The notes under the pieces were generated by a model, which saw only the letters and a list, made by a program, of their open reading frames with translations, did not search any database and was not told the DNA's origin. This document shows, one piece after another, positions 1 through 13,340 of a stretch of DNA of 64,000 bases. The position numbers were made by a program, and so were the translations under genes. Source of the stretch: Azadirachta indica (lineage: Eukaryota; Streptophyta; Magnoliopsida; Sapindales; Meliaceae); contig CM040445.1 of NCBI GenBank assembly GCA_022749755.1, forward strand, positions 15,149,182-15,213,181. Direction: 5' to 3'. How positions within the stretch are numbered: position 1 is the first letter of the stretch; each line of letters starts with the position of its first letter.

Positions 1-649
1 TTTTATGTTAAGTTTATATAGATATTTTTGAATATGTATTTTAAACAATTTAAAATTGGAGAGAAATTATCTCTCTCTCTTTATATATATATATATATAC
101 ACATATATATATATTAAAATTTTTGACCTTTTTCTAGATTTAGTAATGCTATAAAGTTTAGTCAATTTGTTTATGAGTTTCATACTTATTTCAAAATGTT
201 GGGTGAAAAGTAAGAATTCAGTATTCAAAATTTATCTAGAAACATTTAGATTGATTTTTATCATAACCCATTTGACAAATATTTGAATAATTTTTGTCCT
301 TTTATATTTTGTCTACATACTCATTGGCATATTACAACACCAAAAATGAAATTGTGAAAAAGAAAATTGCAAACATGTATACTAATACAAGCTAGCTATA
401 TATAATTAATTAGTAGAAGATATATTTATATATAAAATATTGTTAACTAAACAAATTTGTGTATAAGTTTAATTATATAAATTAATATAATAATATTATA
501 TCATCATCACATATTTTATATTTTCACAAAAATAAAAAAAATTATACAAAAAATATGACAATGTAACTATACTATATCAGTTGTTAATGATGAGTTCGTA
601 TAAAAAAGTTTATAATTCATCCTCCATCATATATATCGTGAAAAAAAAT

Positions 650-800
650 CACCAGCCCTATTATTTTACACATATTTTTATATTATTTATACACTGTTAG
701 ATTTAAATACATCTAACTATTGAAATTGAATTTAATATATTTAAATATAATAATTTATAAATGATGTAAAGGCATATGTAAAATAACGAAAATATTAATC
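650..800. repeat. Small MITE-like inverted repeat
   Basis: The left end near 656 (tattattttacacat) and the reverse complement of the right end near 797 (cgttattttacatat) match, and the match continues inward with mismatches through ttatttata-type sequence. This gives an element of about 140 bp with diverged terminal inverted repeats and an AT-rich core. A target-site duplication was not resolved. Confidence 0.35.
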
Positions 801-2244
801 TTTTCTCATATATTATATACATAAATATACAAAGGGAGTAGACAACATGTTATGCAGGATGAGATAGATCCAATTCTTAGAATAGTATTCCTCCATTGAA
901 GTTAATAATTAAACTGAGATATTTCCAATACATGAGCAGTGTATTCAAAAGGTCGGATGCAATAAATGGAGTCTGAAGACATGATTGCAACAGAAGTAAA
1001 AACCAAAAGAGGGTAAAAATTAAAAGCAAACAATTTACCCAACAGGTAATAATTAAATACATGAAAGAATTTGTATTTATTGAATGAACAGAGAGCTAGC
1101 TAATTGCTGGGATATATAATCAGCAAGCGGCAGGTGGTGGTATATGAATGAATGAATTGGTCCCTTCCCTTTAACTTGTGTTGTTCCAAAATTCACATAC
1201 AAAATGGACCTCAGAAATATATACGGGGAGATTGAGAGGTAGTCTCTGGACTCTGCCGCTGCAATATTCAGTATTGACTATTGCTGTTCCACCCACCTCT
1301 TTGTCTACTATCAAAGATGAAAATGTGCCTTTCAAGCTTAGACAAAACATGCCCATTTTGCAGAAAGAAAATTAACATATATATATATATATATATTCAT
1401 TTCAATTTGGATATTCATATATAGGTAATTTTGTAATACTCGCAACAATTTAAAGGTTTTTTTTTTTTTTTGAAAAGAAAATTGTAAAGGGTTGAAGTAG
1501 AAAAATGGATTTAGGATGAACAGTAGTTCAAAATATATGGCAAGTAATATGAACTCTATATGGTATCACAAAGTGTTGAAAGAGGAATTGAAGATCTAGG
1601 GTTTTTCTACCATACATTGTTTATTGATATTCAACAAAAAGTCTCAATGAAACAAAAAAAATTATATATTTTCGTTAAATATTTTGGCTTTTGTATATTA
1701 AGGACCTATTTTTTTTTTGTTTAAATTTGAATAATTTTATTCAGATGTTTAAGAACTTTTTCTTTAATTTATATTTAAAAATTTATTAAAATTTTAACTT
1801 AATTTTGAATAACCAAAATGTCTGAATGAATTAAATATTTTATTTATCAATAATACCTTTTAGTTTATTACATAACATTTATACATATCAACAACTTAAC
1901 TTATTAATTTCAAATTTTTTAGGACATATATGTTAATATACTAATTTCAAATTTTTTATTTCTTTAAAAGAAAATAACTTAACATTTATATTCAAAATTT
2001 TAAAGTAAAAAAAAAAAATTGGATTTAAATTTCAGTTTAATTCAAATTTCAATTATATTTAGACTTTATACAAAAAAAAAATAAACACTACGTAACTAGT
2101 AAATTTTGACAAATTATACATCATAAATATTAAGAAAAATATTCAACATCTACATTTCATTTTAAACATTTTCATAATTTGATTTTGACATCTTTGAAAG
2201 AGTCAATAATTCACCTCTTAATATGTATATAAATACACATACGC

Positions 2245-2245
2245 T

Positions 2246-2276
<31 letters not shown>

Positions 2277-2282
2277 AAGAGA
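2245..2282. repeat. TG/GA compound microsatellite
   Basis: A short (TG)n run passes directly into a (GA)n run of about 25 bases. It is a simple sequence repeat in intergenic DNA and a candidate polymorphic marker. Confidence 0.9.
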
Positions 2283-4334
2283 TGATATACATGAGATGAG
2301 AAATAATGGAAATCAGCTTATCTTTTGTAAAAGACAAATTTAATATTATATTAAATATTAATTCAAGATTTAGAATTAATTTCATCAAATATTCCTTAAT
2401 TTTATGAAAAACAAAAATGATTAAATATAAGGAAATTAATCAAAGTTTTGAATGTTGATTTAATTAGGTTTTATTGCCTGCTTGCCGTAGCTAGCATTTA
2501 GATCGCTGGTTACTTATCATTAACTACTCTCACTGAATAATAATTAGGTCAGACCCCGTTCTCAAAATTGAAAGGATCAATATATACATATTGGCAATTA
2601 ACATTCATTTAGAATAAAACATCTAAATAATCCAAAACGATGATCATACTTTCATGTTTTTATATGTATTCATGTTGCTACATTATTCTTCACTTTCTAT
2701 TTTAGGACAGTTTTATCTCAAAAACAGTATAATTAACTTTTAAGGGCTAACTCATTGAAAATACACTTTTTCTTAAAAGGGTTTCACATTGATAATTATT
2801 AACGATCAATTTAATTCTCTATAAAATAAATCGTATAAAAAAATTCAGATTATACCACATAATAGTAGTAGTATTTGTTAGGCATTTTTATCACCTAAAA
2901 TTTTTATATCTACAGTAATTAAATATTGAATTGTTAAAAAGATTATAAGATGGTTTTATAAAAAGGGCATGGCCACAAGATAACCGTTGTATATAGAGTA
3001 CAATTACTGTATTATGACTATTAAATTACTTAAAATAAAATCTAACAGTCAACTTAAAATAGGGATGATTTATGAATTTTGTCAGAGATGTATAAATTTT
3101 ATTTTTATACAACTACTGTACGATATCAAATGACTTTTGCAAGAGATGTATAAAGTTTATTTCCACGTAAAAATAACCCATCCTTTATATATAACTTGGT
3201 TCATAGGCTAATATTATAGCTTACCTACGTAGAAATTTGCATTATGTGGTTAACCTACAATAGAGAGGCTCTAGCTAGCTATAACTACAGTAATAATATT
3301 CATCAGGTTTAGGAATAGAACGGCTATTTGCATGCACTAGCCCAAATCTAAGTGCCGTATTTTTTAAATTTATAAAAGTGAGTTAATGTTGAGGCTAAAA
3401 CTTCTTCCAAAGTATTCAATTAATTTTCTAATTATGAATTGTAAAATGATTTTTAATTACTGTACTTTTAAATCATATAGTAAGTATACAAATTTCGAAC
3501 TGAGTTTAACTCGAACAAATTTAGATAGCTATTGAAAACTTTTATTGCTTTTTAACTCTACAAATTTATGCAATATGAAAAAAAATATATGTATAATTAT
3601 ATACATTTTCTTCTGTTTCCCATTTTTCTTTTTATATTATCTAATAATCGTTCTCGATTTGGGACTTGTATATGTGCATCACAATTCATTTTGAACAATA
3701 ACGTTGATATAAAAAGAGAGAAGAAAGAATTTATAGCTGTTTATTATTTATTATCATTTTTTTTTTTTTTTTTGGTTATGTTGTTAGTTGCAGCAAATGG
3801 TGCATATGAAATGGACAAATACTAGAAAACAAGAAGCCATTTCCCTTTTCATGTCAATTTTTTTTCATTATTTTTTATTGAGCTATTGGGACTTGGACAC
3901 TTGTATTGGGCTGTTGCTGGGAACTTGGGTAGTTAATCTTAATATGTTGATATCTTAAATGAGCCCAGTCCCAGAGGTGAAAAGCTTCTTGGGAGAACAT
4001 TTCTCCATGAAATTGTAAACATTGTAACAGTATAAGTCACTTGTTCTACAAATCATTCATCAATAGTAGTTTAGTGGTAAGTACTTATATTCTTTCAGGT
4101 TCTAACAATCTAATGATAAGTGTTTACTTTCCTTTTCAAGAAAAAAGGTGAATTTAAATTCTATGGTAACATTAGAGTCAATTTCGCACATTCAGAATAT
4201 GACACCACAGTTACACCTATCTCGACTTCAAGTAGAGGTCCGTCAATAATGTATCTATAGATTGTCCATGTTCTTATTTGTTTATTCACTTATATAGATA
4301 GATAGGTAGACAGAGGAAGAATAGAAAGTAAATA

Positions 4335-4640
4335 CAATCTTAAGCTAACCCATTCAAAAGACTTTCAAACCCTTCAAAAGCTCCACTATTTCTCTTTCCA
4401 CAAGCAACACCACAGGACTTCTTCCCTTCCCTTCCCTTCCCTTCCCTGCCTCCCACTCTGCAACTGACCAGCCCCACCACCATTACTGGCTTGGACATAA
4501 ACCAGTAAGTACAGAAAGGGCAAAGTGGGAAGCCCAAACCTCACGAGTGAAATGAAAATGTCTATGAAGATGATCTACAGTCCCTGACCCTCCATCCTTC
4601 TTATGGTGTGCCAACTGCTCACACATTCTCTACGGCGACT
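4335..4640 (-). mobile_element. LINE 3'-end remnant (zf-RVT-like tail of reverse transcriptase ORF)
   Basis: Read on the minus strand, one frame gives GTVDHLHRHFHFTREVWASH and, after a stop, KRNSGAFEGFE. This matches the pattern at the C-terminus of plant LINE reverse transcriptases, where a zinc-binding motif (D-H-L-x-x-H-C-x-F-x-x-E-x-W) is followed by an R-N-x-x-x-F-E-x-x-E motif. The second cysteine/histidine pair is degraded, at least one stop interrupts the frame, and a (CCCTT)n tract at 4418-4447 has expanded inside it. No reverse transcriptase core is seen upstream, so this is a dead, 5'-truncated fragment, typical of LINE insertion. Confidence 0.6.
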
Positions 4641-7034
4641 ATACCAAGAAAGTTCTGCAGTTTTCTCTTTTGTTTTTAATTTATAATTGAAAACAAGAGT
4701 ACAATTCATGTAATACAAAAATGAGGGGAGAAACTTAGTCATTTGCAAGAAAAAATGCGATTCAAATATCATCGCTATCTAGCAGAGTCATTGGAGTCAT
4801 AAAAAAATAAGAGTCATCAAACTAAAAGACAAACAGCAGAAGAATTTGCATTGCAGGCAGTAATGGGGTAACAAGCGAGAATAGGAAATAAAGGTTTCTC
4901 ATCATAATTAAGAAGAAAAAAAGCGGAGGAGAAAATGGAAAAATTTGGCTTCAGAATACCATAATGATTATGAGCACTAATAAAAAACTTGGTTTTGTAT
5001 CAAGTTGTGACAGTACAAATAATGTCAATAGATAATAACAGGAAGAAAATCCTGCAAGTTTCATCCATTCTCCCACTGGAGTTGCATTTGGATTTTTTAA
5101 GAACATAAGTGAAAAAATAAACTGAAAAGGTAAGTGAGGGCAACTACCCTTATTGACATCAAGTATTACATTGTCTTGAATAGCAGTTTCAGCAAACTGC
5201 CATGCTAAAATGGACTGCAATCTCAGTGGCAGCAAAAGCAAAGAAGACTGACGCGCGCAACTTTTGGCACAATCCCACAAGCCTGCTAAAATGCCATAAA
5301 AATTTTAAAAAGTCATTAACTGTCACTTGAGCTATCCAAAAACATAAGTTATTGGATCATTATGAAATAAATAATTAGAAAACCCTGACAAAATAAGCAT
5401 ACAACATACAGCATTCGTTAAAGTGAATACACAAAGAAAAAAATGGTTACATAAAAGTGTACATTTTTTAGTCTCTTACAGCCAACAATTGCTTTACACA
5501 GCTTTTGAAACAAGTCTTCCCACAATGAGGCCACTGAAGATATTTGAAGGCACATTACAAACTGAAGGTACAGCTTTAGTTTTCAAACTTTCACAAGATA
5601 CAGCCTTCAAATAATTACACATAATCAAGTTAATTCAATTCATATGGAAGATGAACGTGGTACAAGTATATAAATTCAGTTCTCCATGGGATATCAACAG
5701 ATATATTCCACAAGCACCATCATCCATGCCAGAAGAGGAAATCAGGGTTAAATGCAAGCGATTTCCCAGAAGGGCCGTAAGACAGAACCTTCCCATTGCC
5801 CAATAAATCAGCATAAACCTTACCCTCCAAATAAGGATATTTTTTGCATTTTCATCGTGTTAATTTAATGGGACTTTTCTTTCTCATTCTCCTCAACTCT
5901 GCATGTCATTCCTAAGGTGTAATCATAGTTATTACAATTATATAAACCCTGCATGCACATGTTTTCGTCTTATTTATATTTCTTAAACTACAGCGTTGAC
6001 AAATACAATACAAGTTCATACAAATTGCAAGCCTCTCATGTTATGCTAAAACTAATACATCAGCCTCATTGCACAAAATGATATTCCTCTGTCTCAACAG
6101 CCACAGCTGATCTCCTAGCACAATGAAATGAATAACAGTCTCAAAATTTGAAACTCACACAGGACTCAATAATCTTAGAGTGCTCTTAGTGTATGCTTGA
6201 AAATGTTAAATTTCAGCTTACCACACACACACACACACACAAAAACAAAATATATTAAAGGCCAATTAAAAGCAGAAACTGCAAATTAAAAGCCACAACA
6301 CTCTAATCCCAAACATACCCTCACTCACCGGCACCCACAAGTAAAAATATTATTTACAATGCCAACACGACATAAAATCTTGTAAGAAAACTAAAATGCT
6401 CAAATATAAAAAGAACAAGTATCACATTCCAATCTTAACACCAATCACTGCTATACACTTGAAACTTCAAAGAAAATCAGAAACTCTAAAACTACACTAT
6501 TCAAAATGTCAATGAAGACATCACCATCCCCAAAGGCCTGTCACCAGCAATGAATAATTTCCTGCTCAAATCAGTACATCCCTCAGTCCTTCCACCAACA
6601 ACAATGCAAAATCATGAATTCAAAAATCAGAAAAGCCCTGAAAGTAATTCTAAAAAAGACATAATACAAATTGCAATCACCAGAAACCTAAATGCAACAT
6701 TGATCCCCAATACAGTCTTCTACCTAATATAGAGAAACAGACCCAAAACATAGAAAATTATGACATATATTCCTAGAAAAATAAGGACAAATAATCTCAT
6801 ATAAACCATTACTGCACCTTCTGCATTATCAAATTCATCAATCCCATAAAATCATCAAACATTTCCAGCAATTAAAACATAGAATTCCATTAATCAAATC
6901 CCAAAACGAAATTTTATTACAATTTTCCGAAACAAAAACGTAAATTTACCCAAAAATAAAAACTTCCACAAGTCAGAGAAACAAATCAATAAAACAAATC
7001 AAGGAAAAAAAATTAGAAAAAGCACCCACGTAAT
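4641..7034. other. Intergenic region downstream of the 130-aa gene
   Basis: No complete gene is seen. A (CA)n microsatellite lies at about 6222-6240. Two short minus-strand stretches (5865-5949 and 5720-5845) have a codon-like composition and each ends in a stop codon, but they are not clearly joined to anything. The 3' UTR of the minus-strand gene at 7035-7427 must lie in the upper part of this interval. Other open frames are short and unconvincing. Confidence 0.5.
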
Positions 7035-7427
7035 CTATTTCTGATAGCCTCCACCGACGGCGTTATAGTCCTCCTCGACCTTGGCTGTTAAATAAACCGG
7101 AGGGAAATCATTAACATCAAAAGTCTTCTCCTTCATCATCTTCTCAACGTCAGCCTTTTTCAAAATGGTTCTGCGGATCGGGGGACGGTTCCGGCGCTGG
7201 TCGCGGGTGAAATACTTAATGTCATAGACGGTTTCCGGGTTCGAAGTGGGCACGATGGGATTCTCTTTCGGGGTCGCCGGGCACCTGACGCGATACTCGA
7301 GGGCAGATGGGAGCGCTTCAACGTATTCCGGGTCGGAGCACACCCCAGTTATTTCCCATGGCTTCTTGATGAAGCGACGGAGCGATTGGAAGAGAGACGT
7401 GGCGGCTGTCGACGCCGGCTTCGCCAT
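7035..7427 (-). CDS. Conserved plant protein of 130 aa, probably mitochondrial (At5g08060-like)
   Basis: Single-exon frame of 130 residues. The N-terminus (MAKPASTAATSLFQSLRRFI) is rich in Ser, Ala and Arg and has no acidic residue before Glu25, as expected of a mitochondrial presequence. Conserved-looking blocks follow: KKPWEITG (about 22-29), a YRVRCPAT block (about 46-53), PTSNPETVYDIKYFTRDQRR (about 61-80) and the C-terminal GGGYQK. No membrane segment is predicted by eye. I recognise it as a plant-wide small protein and, from memory and gene order (RIQ and TOM5 lie in the same window), think it corresponds to Arabidopsis At5g08060; a complex I accessory role was considered but cannot be shown. 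The ATG at 7427 follows a GA-rich (CT-rich on the sense strand) leader. Codon use and length make it convincing as a real gene; the function is unknown to me. Confidence 0.8.
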   Translation of the reverse strand: MAKPASTAATSLFQSLRRFIKKPWEITGVCSDPEYVEALPSALEYRVRCPATPKENPIVPTSNPETVYDIKYFTRDQRRNRPPIRRTILKKADVEKMMKEKTFDVNDFPPVYLTAKVEEDYNAVGGGYQK

Positions 7428-7620
7428 TGCTAGAGACAGAGTGTCTGAGAGAGAGAGAGAGAGAGATGGATGCTTCGGGAACGGTGTACGGTGTTGAAAT
7501 GGCGGACCGGAGATGCAACTGCAAAGGTGTATATTGGGCCAACCCGGATCAATGGACTGGACCGGTTCTTAACCCGAATGACTGATAAAAAACCTAACAT
7601 GAAAATAATATGAAATGTAT
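7428..7620 (-). promoter_or_regulatory. 5' leader and core promoter region of the 130-aa gene
   Basis: Directly upstream of the start codon lies a (GA)n tract at about 7446-7466, which reads as a CT repeat in the sense strand. Such CT tracts are common in the 5' leaders of plant housekeeping genes. GC content is much higher than in the AT-rich DNA beyond 7620. No clear TATA box was found. Confidence 0.4.
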
Positions 7621-8297
7621 GAAATGTTGTTGGTTAATGGTAATAATTTCAAAAATATTCGTAAAGATTATATTTTTATAAATAATAATTTTATTATTAA
7701 TTTAATTTTTTATTAATATATTTTTAATCAAATAAAAATATATTAATTTGATTAAAAACACATTTATTAATAAAATAATCAAATAATAAAATATTTATTA
7801 TGATGTTATAAATTTATTTATATGACAAATAATATAAATAATATTTGTTAATATATTATAAATAAAATATAAATTTATTTATTTTTTAGTATATTAACAA
7901 TTCAATATCAATTAAGTATTAAAAATAAATAAAATGAATTATAAATAAATATTAACATATAAATAAAATATGTTATAATTATAATATATTTTACATATTT
8001 TAAGTTAAAATATATTATATATTTAATATATATTATATATATATAATAAAAATAAAATATATTATTTATAAAATATATAATTTTGTAATAGATTAATAAA
8101 CATTATATTATTAATATACTATTTATTAATATATTTTTATAAATATATTATATTTTATTAAATTTTAAAGATTTAATAATTATTTTTGTTAAATAACTAT
8201 TATTTATAAGTTACTTATCCTATAAAATAACAACTTATTTATATTTTTGCAACCAGACAATTTAGTCCCTCATGTCATGTGATGCATATCGTTCATT
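7621..8297. other. Extremely AT-rich spacer
   Basis: Almost entirely A and T with many short ATTA/TAAT repeats and no coding frame. It partly resembles, in inverted orientation, internal sequence of the element to its right (around 9960-10510), so it may be older transposon debris. Confidence 0.5.
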
Positions 8298-10772
8298 GGA
8301 GAGAATGTCGGATTCTCCCCTATTTTTTGATTTAATATCTCGATATCCTCATATTATTTTTATAATACCTTGAATTCTCTTTTATTAGCTGACGAAATTA
8401 AATATAATAACATGTTAATCTCTAAAATTTAGTCTATTAATTTAATAGTTTTAATAGTTTTAAAATTTTGTATAAAATTTTAATTTATTAAAAAATATCA
8501 ATTATACCCTTATATAATATAAATTAGCTAAAAAACTATTTTCAACTCCTAATTAAAAATAAATATTAAAATAATAATATATTTTATTTTATAACATATT
8601 AATAGCTAATTTATAAATTATCTTTTGAATACAAATTTATTTAAATTTCAAAATTTCTTTTAACATGATATTCATAAATTAAAAGATTAATTTTATAATC
8701 TTAAAAAATAAATAAAATATTATTATTTTATTTATTTTTTTTATGTGAACATCGCTAACAAGGTGACAAAATCCAATACTAAACGTGACATTAAACCTTG
8801 TTAATAATATGATAAAACCAAAAACCAATGTGATAATAAACCTATCAACAATGTGACAAAAACTTTAAGATTTTTAAGACGCAAATTTGTTGAATCTTAA
8901 CCCGTTATTTAACAAAATAAGAATCAAGAACTACAATTATTTGACAACGTCACACCTAAAATCTTAAGAACCACTAAAAAATTAAGGTGGTAGGTTTAGT
9001 TATTAAACGATACAAAAATATAATTTTTGATAAGTTCACAAGTTTTTAAAAGAACTAAAGAAATAATTTATTTCTCATTGAAAATAATATTGAGAACCAA
9101 TGTTTTGAATTTCAACACAATGTTAGCCTCATATAATTAGGCTAATAAAAAAAATCCTAAATAAAATAGAAAATCTTAACTTATATAAAAATAAAAATCT
9201 TAAATTAAAGAAAAAAAACTATAATCATAATCTTATTTAGAAATATAAAAAATAATAATTCTAAACAAATTAGAAAACCAATTCTCTATTAAATAAGGAA
9301 TCTTCAAAATCTCAAATTATCTATGTGGCATTAGGATTTAGTAGCACAAAGATATTTTATTCTTCTTTTTGCAACTCACTTAAATTCTTATCATACATTC
9401 AGCCTATCTCTTATAATTTAGCCCACTTAAAAAGTTTAATGAATTATGTGAACACTACCCTGAACTCTTTCCTAGCCCACATGAGTGTTTTTCATCTTGA
9501 ATGCATGGTTGCATAGGTTTGTTCGCATCATTTTTAAAACTATAAAATTGATTTTTCATTTTATTTAATATTTAGGTAAATTTATTATATATAAAAAAAT
9601 TCAAAATTTAGATAAATTTTTATTTATAATATTTTATTTGATATTTAATATACAAATATTATTTATATTGATTAACACACATGAAGAACAATATATTTAA
9701 AAAAAATCATTTCGTTACTCTTACATGTGCAAATCTATCTATATAAATTAATATAATAATGTTATATTATACATATTACATATATTTTACATTTTCATAA
9801 AAACTTTTATTTTTGAAATACTTTTTAGTTGTAGAATCCATTCTTTTAGTTCAAAATATCTTTTTTTTTTTAGTTTGAAGTATTTTTTAGTTTCAAATTC
9901 TAAAAAAAAATTATTGACAAGTGAGTCCTTAAAATTTAACCCATTAACTTTATTAATGTTGAATTGTTAATATATTATAAAATAAATAAACTTATATTTT
10001 AATTATAATATATTAATAAATATTTAGTTATCAATATGCTATAAAATAAAATATATTATTATTTTATTATTTTAATATTTATCTTCAATTAGGAGTTGAA
10101 AATACCCACAAAAGGCCCAATTTATTAAAAAATAATGATTATATCATTCTTTAATAATAGTTAGCTAAATAAATAAATAAATAAAATAATAAATGTATGA
10201 TTTATTTTACTTATTTTCTAATGCCGATGTAATATTGAATTATTAATATATTGTAAAATTCTATAATTATATTATAGTCCAATAAATATGATTATATATA
10301 ATTACAAATATTGTATTATAATATTTTATTTATAAATTAATATTTATTTATGATTTATTTTATTTATTTTCTAATATCTAATTAATATTGAATTGTTAAT
10401 AAATTGTAAAATAAATAAACTTATATTTTAATTAGAATATATTAATAAACATTTAGTTATAAATGTGTTCTAAAAAAAAATATATTATAATTTTATATTT
10501 ATTTTCAAGTAGGAGTTGAAAATAATTTTTTAGCTAATTAATATTACATAAGGGTATAATTGTTATTTTTTTAATAAAATGAAAATTTTTATGAATATTT
10601 TTAAAACTATTAAAACTATTTAACTTAATAGACTAAATTTTAGTGACTTATATGTTATTATACTTAACCTTATCAAATATTAGAAGGAAGATTCAGGGTA
10701 TTATGAAAATAATAGGGAAATATTAAAATATTAGGTCAAATAATAAGGGGGAATCGAGCATTCTTCCTCATC
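8298..10772. mobile_element. 2.5-kb element with about 300-bp terminal inverted repeats
   Basis: Sequence from about 8298 to 8600 reappears as its reverse complement at about 10480-10772. Shared landmarks are the end (gaatgtcggattctcccc against gaatgctcgattccccct), the phrase taaaatttagtctattaa, and gtataattg followed by a tagctaa block. Identity is roughly 80 percent by eye. The interior has no transposase-like frame and carries a direct repeat of about 145 bp (about 9957-10105 and 10375-10525). It is best called a non-autonomous DNA element; the superfamily is not assigned and no clean target-site duplication was found. Confidence 0.6.
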
Positions 10773-12050
10773 CATTGTTAAACACAAGATTAAAAACAAT
10801 TACATTATTATGAACACTTTTTGATAGTCATTAAAGATTAAATTGTTAAAATTGAGCAAATTATATCTTAATTTCTTATTTTTTAAAAGAATTTTATATA
10901 CAAATATACTATTATCAAAGAAAGGAATACATTATTTGTGTATAACCAAAAAAAAAATCTTTATATAAATTTAGTGTTATTTATTAATAAATTAAAATTG
11001 GTTATGTTGTACTCTTATTTTTAATTATTATTTAATTGATTTCTATGTTATATTGAAACTATTGTTAATATTGTCAATATGATTAATTTATATAATATGA
11101 ATTAATAAAAAAATAATTATAAAACTAAACACATACGTTCAAAAATAATGTGTCGAATTACACATGATTGTTTTTGCAGTCAACTCTTGATGGTTCACTT
11201 AATATTATTTTAGTATAAGTTATTATATACAATATTAAAATAATTACAAAATAAATAAAATTATCATTTATTAATATTGTCACGTATCATTACTATATGT
11301 AGTGTCCTACCTTTTTGATAAAATTTTATTATAACGTAACTAATAAAAAATTATTTTTAAAATTTTTTATTTTAAATATAAAAATGTAGAGCCTTTTTCC
11401 TTTTAATATAAAAGAAACTATTAGATCAACATATACTATAAATTTTATTACTTTCCAATTCTATAAATCAATTAATTACAAATATATTTTAAACTATTTT
11501 AATTAAATCATAAATATTTAAGTGTAAATAAAAAAATTGCAAATGGGAGAAAGGGATAAGTTATAAAATTGCAAATAAAAGAAGGGGAATATTTCTAACT
11601 TAAAGAGTGAGGAATGCATGTTCCCCCAAAAAAGGGAATTAGGATTCCATTGAAATCCAAATTCTTTTCTTATTTGTTTGTTCAACCAAAAAGTGGAAAA
11701 AACGATGCTCAAGGAATTTCTTTTATTTTCTAGCCTCTTCTACTATCAACCAAATATAGCTAAATTATAAATATAAAAATAAAAATGTTAATTTAAAACT
11801 TATTTTAAAAATTGTATTTTAAATAATGTGATAATTATCATGTGGATGGTTGAGTTGTGTACTTAATAATCGTGAAAAATATAAAATTTTATTATTTAAT
11901 GAATAAATGTCACTTCACTTATTATATCATTTAATATTGCACTTTTTGAGATAAGTTTGAAAATGTCTAGTTTTAATCTAAATATAAACAAATTGTTTTC
12001 ACTGGAAGTAATTATTTACTATTTTGAAAAAAATTAGTTGGACAAAATGT
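10773..12050. other. AT-rich intergenic stretch
   Basis: No coding frame or RNA gene is seen. The sequence is low-complexity AT-rich DNA with short A and T runs. Confidence 0.5.
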
Positions 12051-12059
12051 CAATATGTA

Positions 12060-13340
12060 AGTCTATCAAGTCAAAATCGCGCCTTAAGCAATGATCCCAC
12101 TTTGTGAAACATTTTCTTAAGAGTCAAGTAGGGATCCCTACTCAATTATTGTAGAAATAATACCTTACTTGGAGTCAAGTTAATACCCAACTATTGTAGG
12201 GACATTCACTTAGAAGAGTGCCTTGTCACGCGATTAATGCATATGGTTTGTGAAAAGTGAACAAAATAGATAGTCTCCATGTTAAAATTAATTTCAAAAG
12301 TTAAGAAATTTTACTCCAAATTGCCCTTATATTTTAACGAGAGATATTCCAAATTGACTAACTACAAGGTGAGACTACATAACATTACAAGATACCTACT
12401 ATAATGCAATCTGTCAATAATAGGGACCACCTAATCTTGGTAGGTATCTGTAACACCTAAATAGCTGGCAGACGAGACTACCTAACTTTATTAGTAGCTT
12501 AAGACCACAGAGAAGGGTAAATTAAGTTATGACATGTGTTCAACAAGGAAAAAAGTAATCCCAAGGTAAGTAAAAATGTGACATGTAGCGACAATTTAAG
12601 ATAAGGTAATATACACGATGCCTTACCTACTACGTGTTCTAGAGTTTTTAACCCATTTATAGGATAAAGTCAAAGTCAACTTTGATGAGATGAGAAAAAA
12701 ATAAAACAACTAATTTTTTACCGATTATAGCCAAGTAAAACCTTCATATAAAAACATATTTTTCTTTAAAGATTTAAGGTATCATCTTTTATCTTTTCAC
12801 AAAATCATCATCTTCTTCATTGGCATCTTTCCCTTCATTATTATTCTCCATTATTCCCATCTCTATTATTATTTTTTGCATTATTTATCACTTTTCTCAC
12901 ACTTAGAAACTTTATTATTGTCTCTTTCTTCTAATTTTTCTCCTATACTTTTTTCCTATAGTGTTAAAAAGAAGGTCATTTGAACCGTTATTTATTTCTT
13001 TCATAAAATTGTTAACTTAAGTATCAGAAAAGGGTCACTGAATCAGTGACCTTAATCTGAGTGTGTTTTCTATTTCAAGATCTCCCGACTCGAGGAAGGA
13101 GAAGGTAGTTGAAGCTAAGAGTTGACTTAGACTTGGGTGGAACCTACTATTTTGTTTGAATAGAAGTTGAAAGACACGTGTAACACCATCAGTGAAGGGC
13201 CATTGAAAGCATCTCTAGGTTGGGTTCAGGCTTAAGTTGTTAGGTTGAAAATGTTAATCTGGCATTGACCAACATTCTTACTATCAATTAGTCTTGCACC
13301 ACCTTGGTACGAGCGGGAAATTTTTCCACATTAACAAATT
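12060..13340 (+). mobile_element. Possible solo LTR of a retrotransposon
   Basis: This block is clearly less AT-rich than its surroundings. It contains tgtaacacc at 12452, a typical plant LTR start, a TATA-like element (tatataaaa context near 12745) and, near the right end, ggtacgagcgggaaattttt followed by ccacattaaca at 13336, which resembles the 3' terminus of Ty3/gypsy LTRs I have seen. No gag or pol frame follows and no second LTR is present in the window. The exact borders and the target-site duplication could not be fixed, so the call rests on general LTR character. Confidence 0.3.

Larger units (their letters stand above)
1..4330. other. AT-rich intergenic stretch
   Basis: No open frame here looks coding: all are short, low-complexity or rich in stop-adjacent AT codons. 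It holds simple repeats (TA runs near 80-115 and 1377-1395, a TG/GA run at 2245-2282) and short MITE-like inverted repeats. A somewhat less AT-rich patch at about 1170-1375 has an open frame on both strands, but neither translation resembles a family I know. Confidence 0.6.

Noticed and set aside
1171..1375. Overlapping frames and base composition suggested a small gene or microRNA precursor
   Set aside because: No long fold-back with a recognisable mature miRNA sequence and no protein resemblance.
4951..5280. 109-codon minus-strand open frame
   Set aside because: Hydrophobic, AT-driven composition, no family resemblance and no promoter or splice context; most likely chance.
7318..7542. Frames on both strands overlapping the 5' end of the 130-aa gene
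   Set aside because: They are alternate-frame shadows of a GC-richer coding exon and its CT-rich leader.
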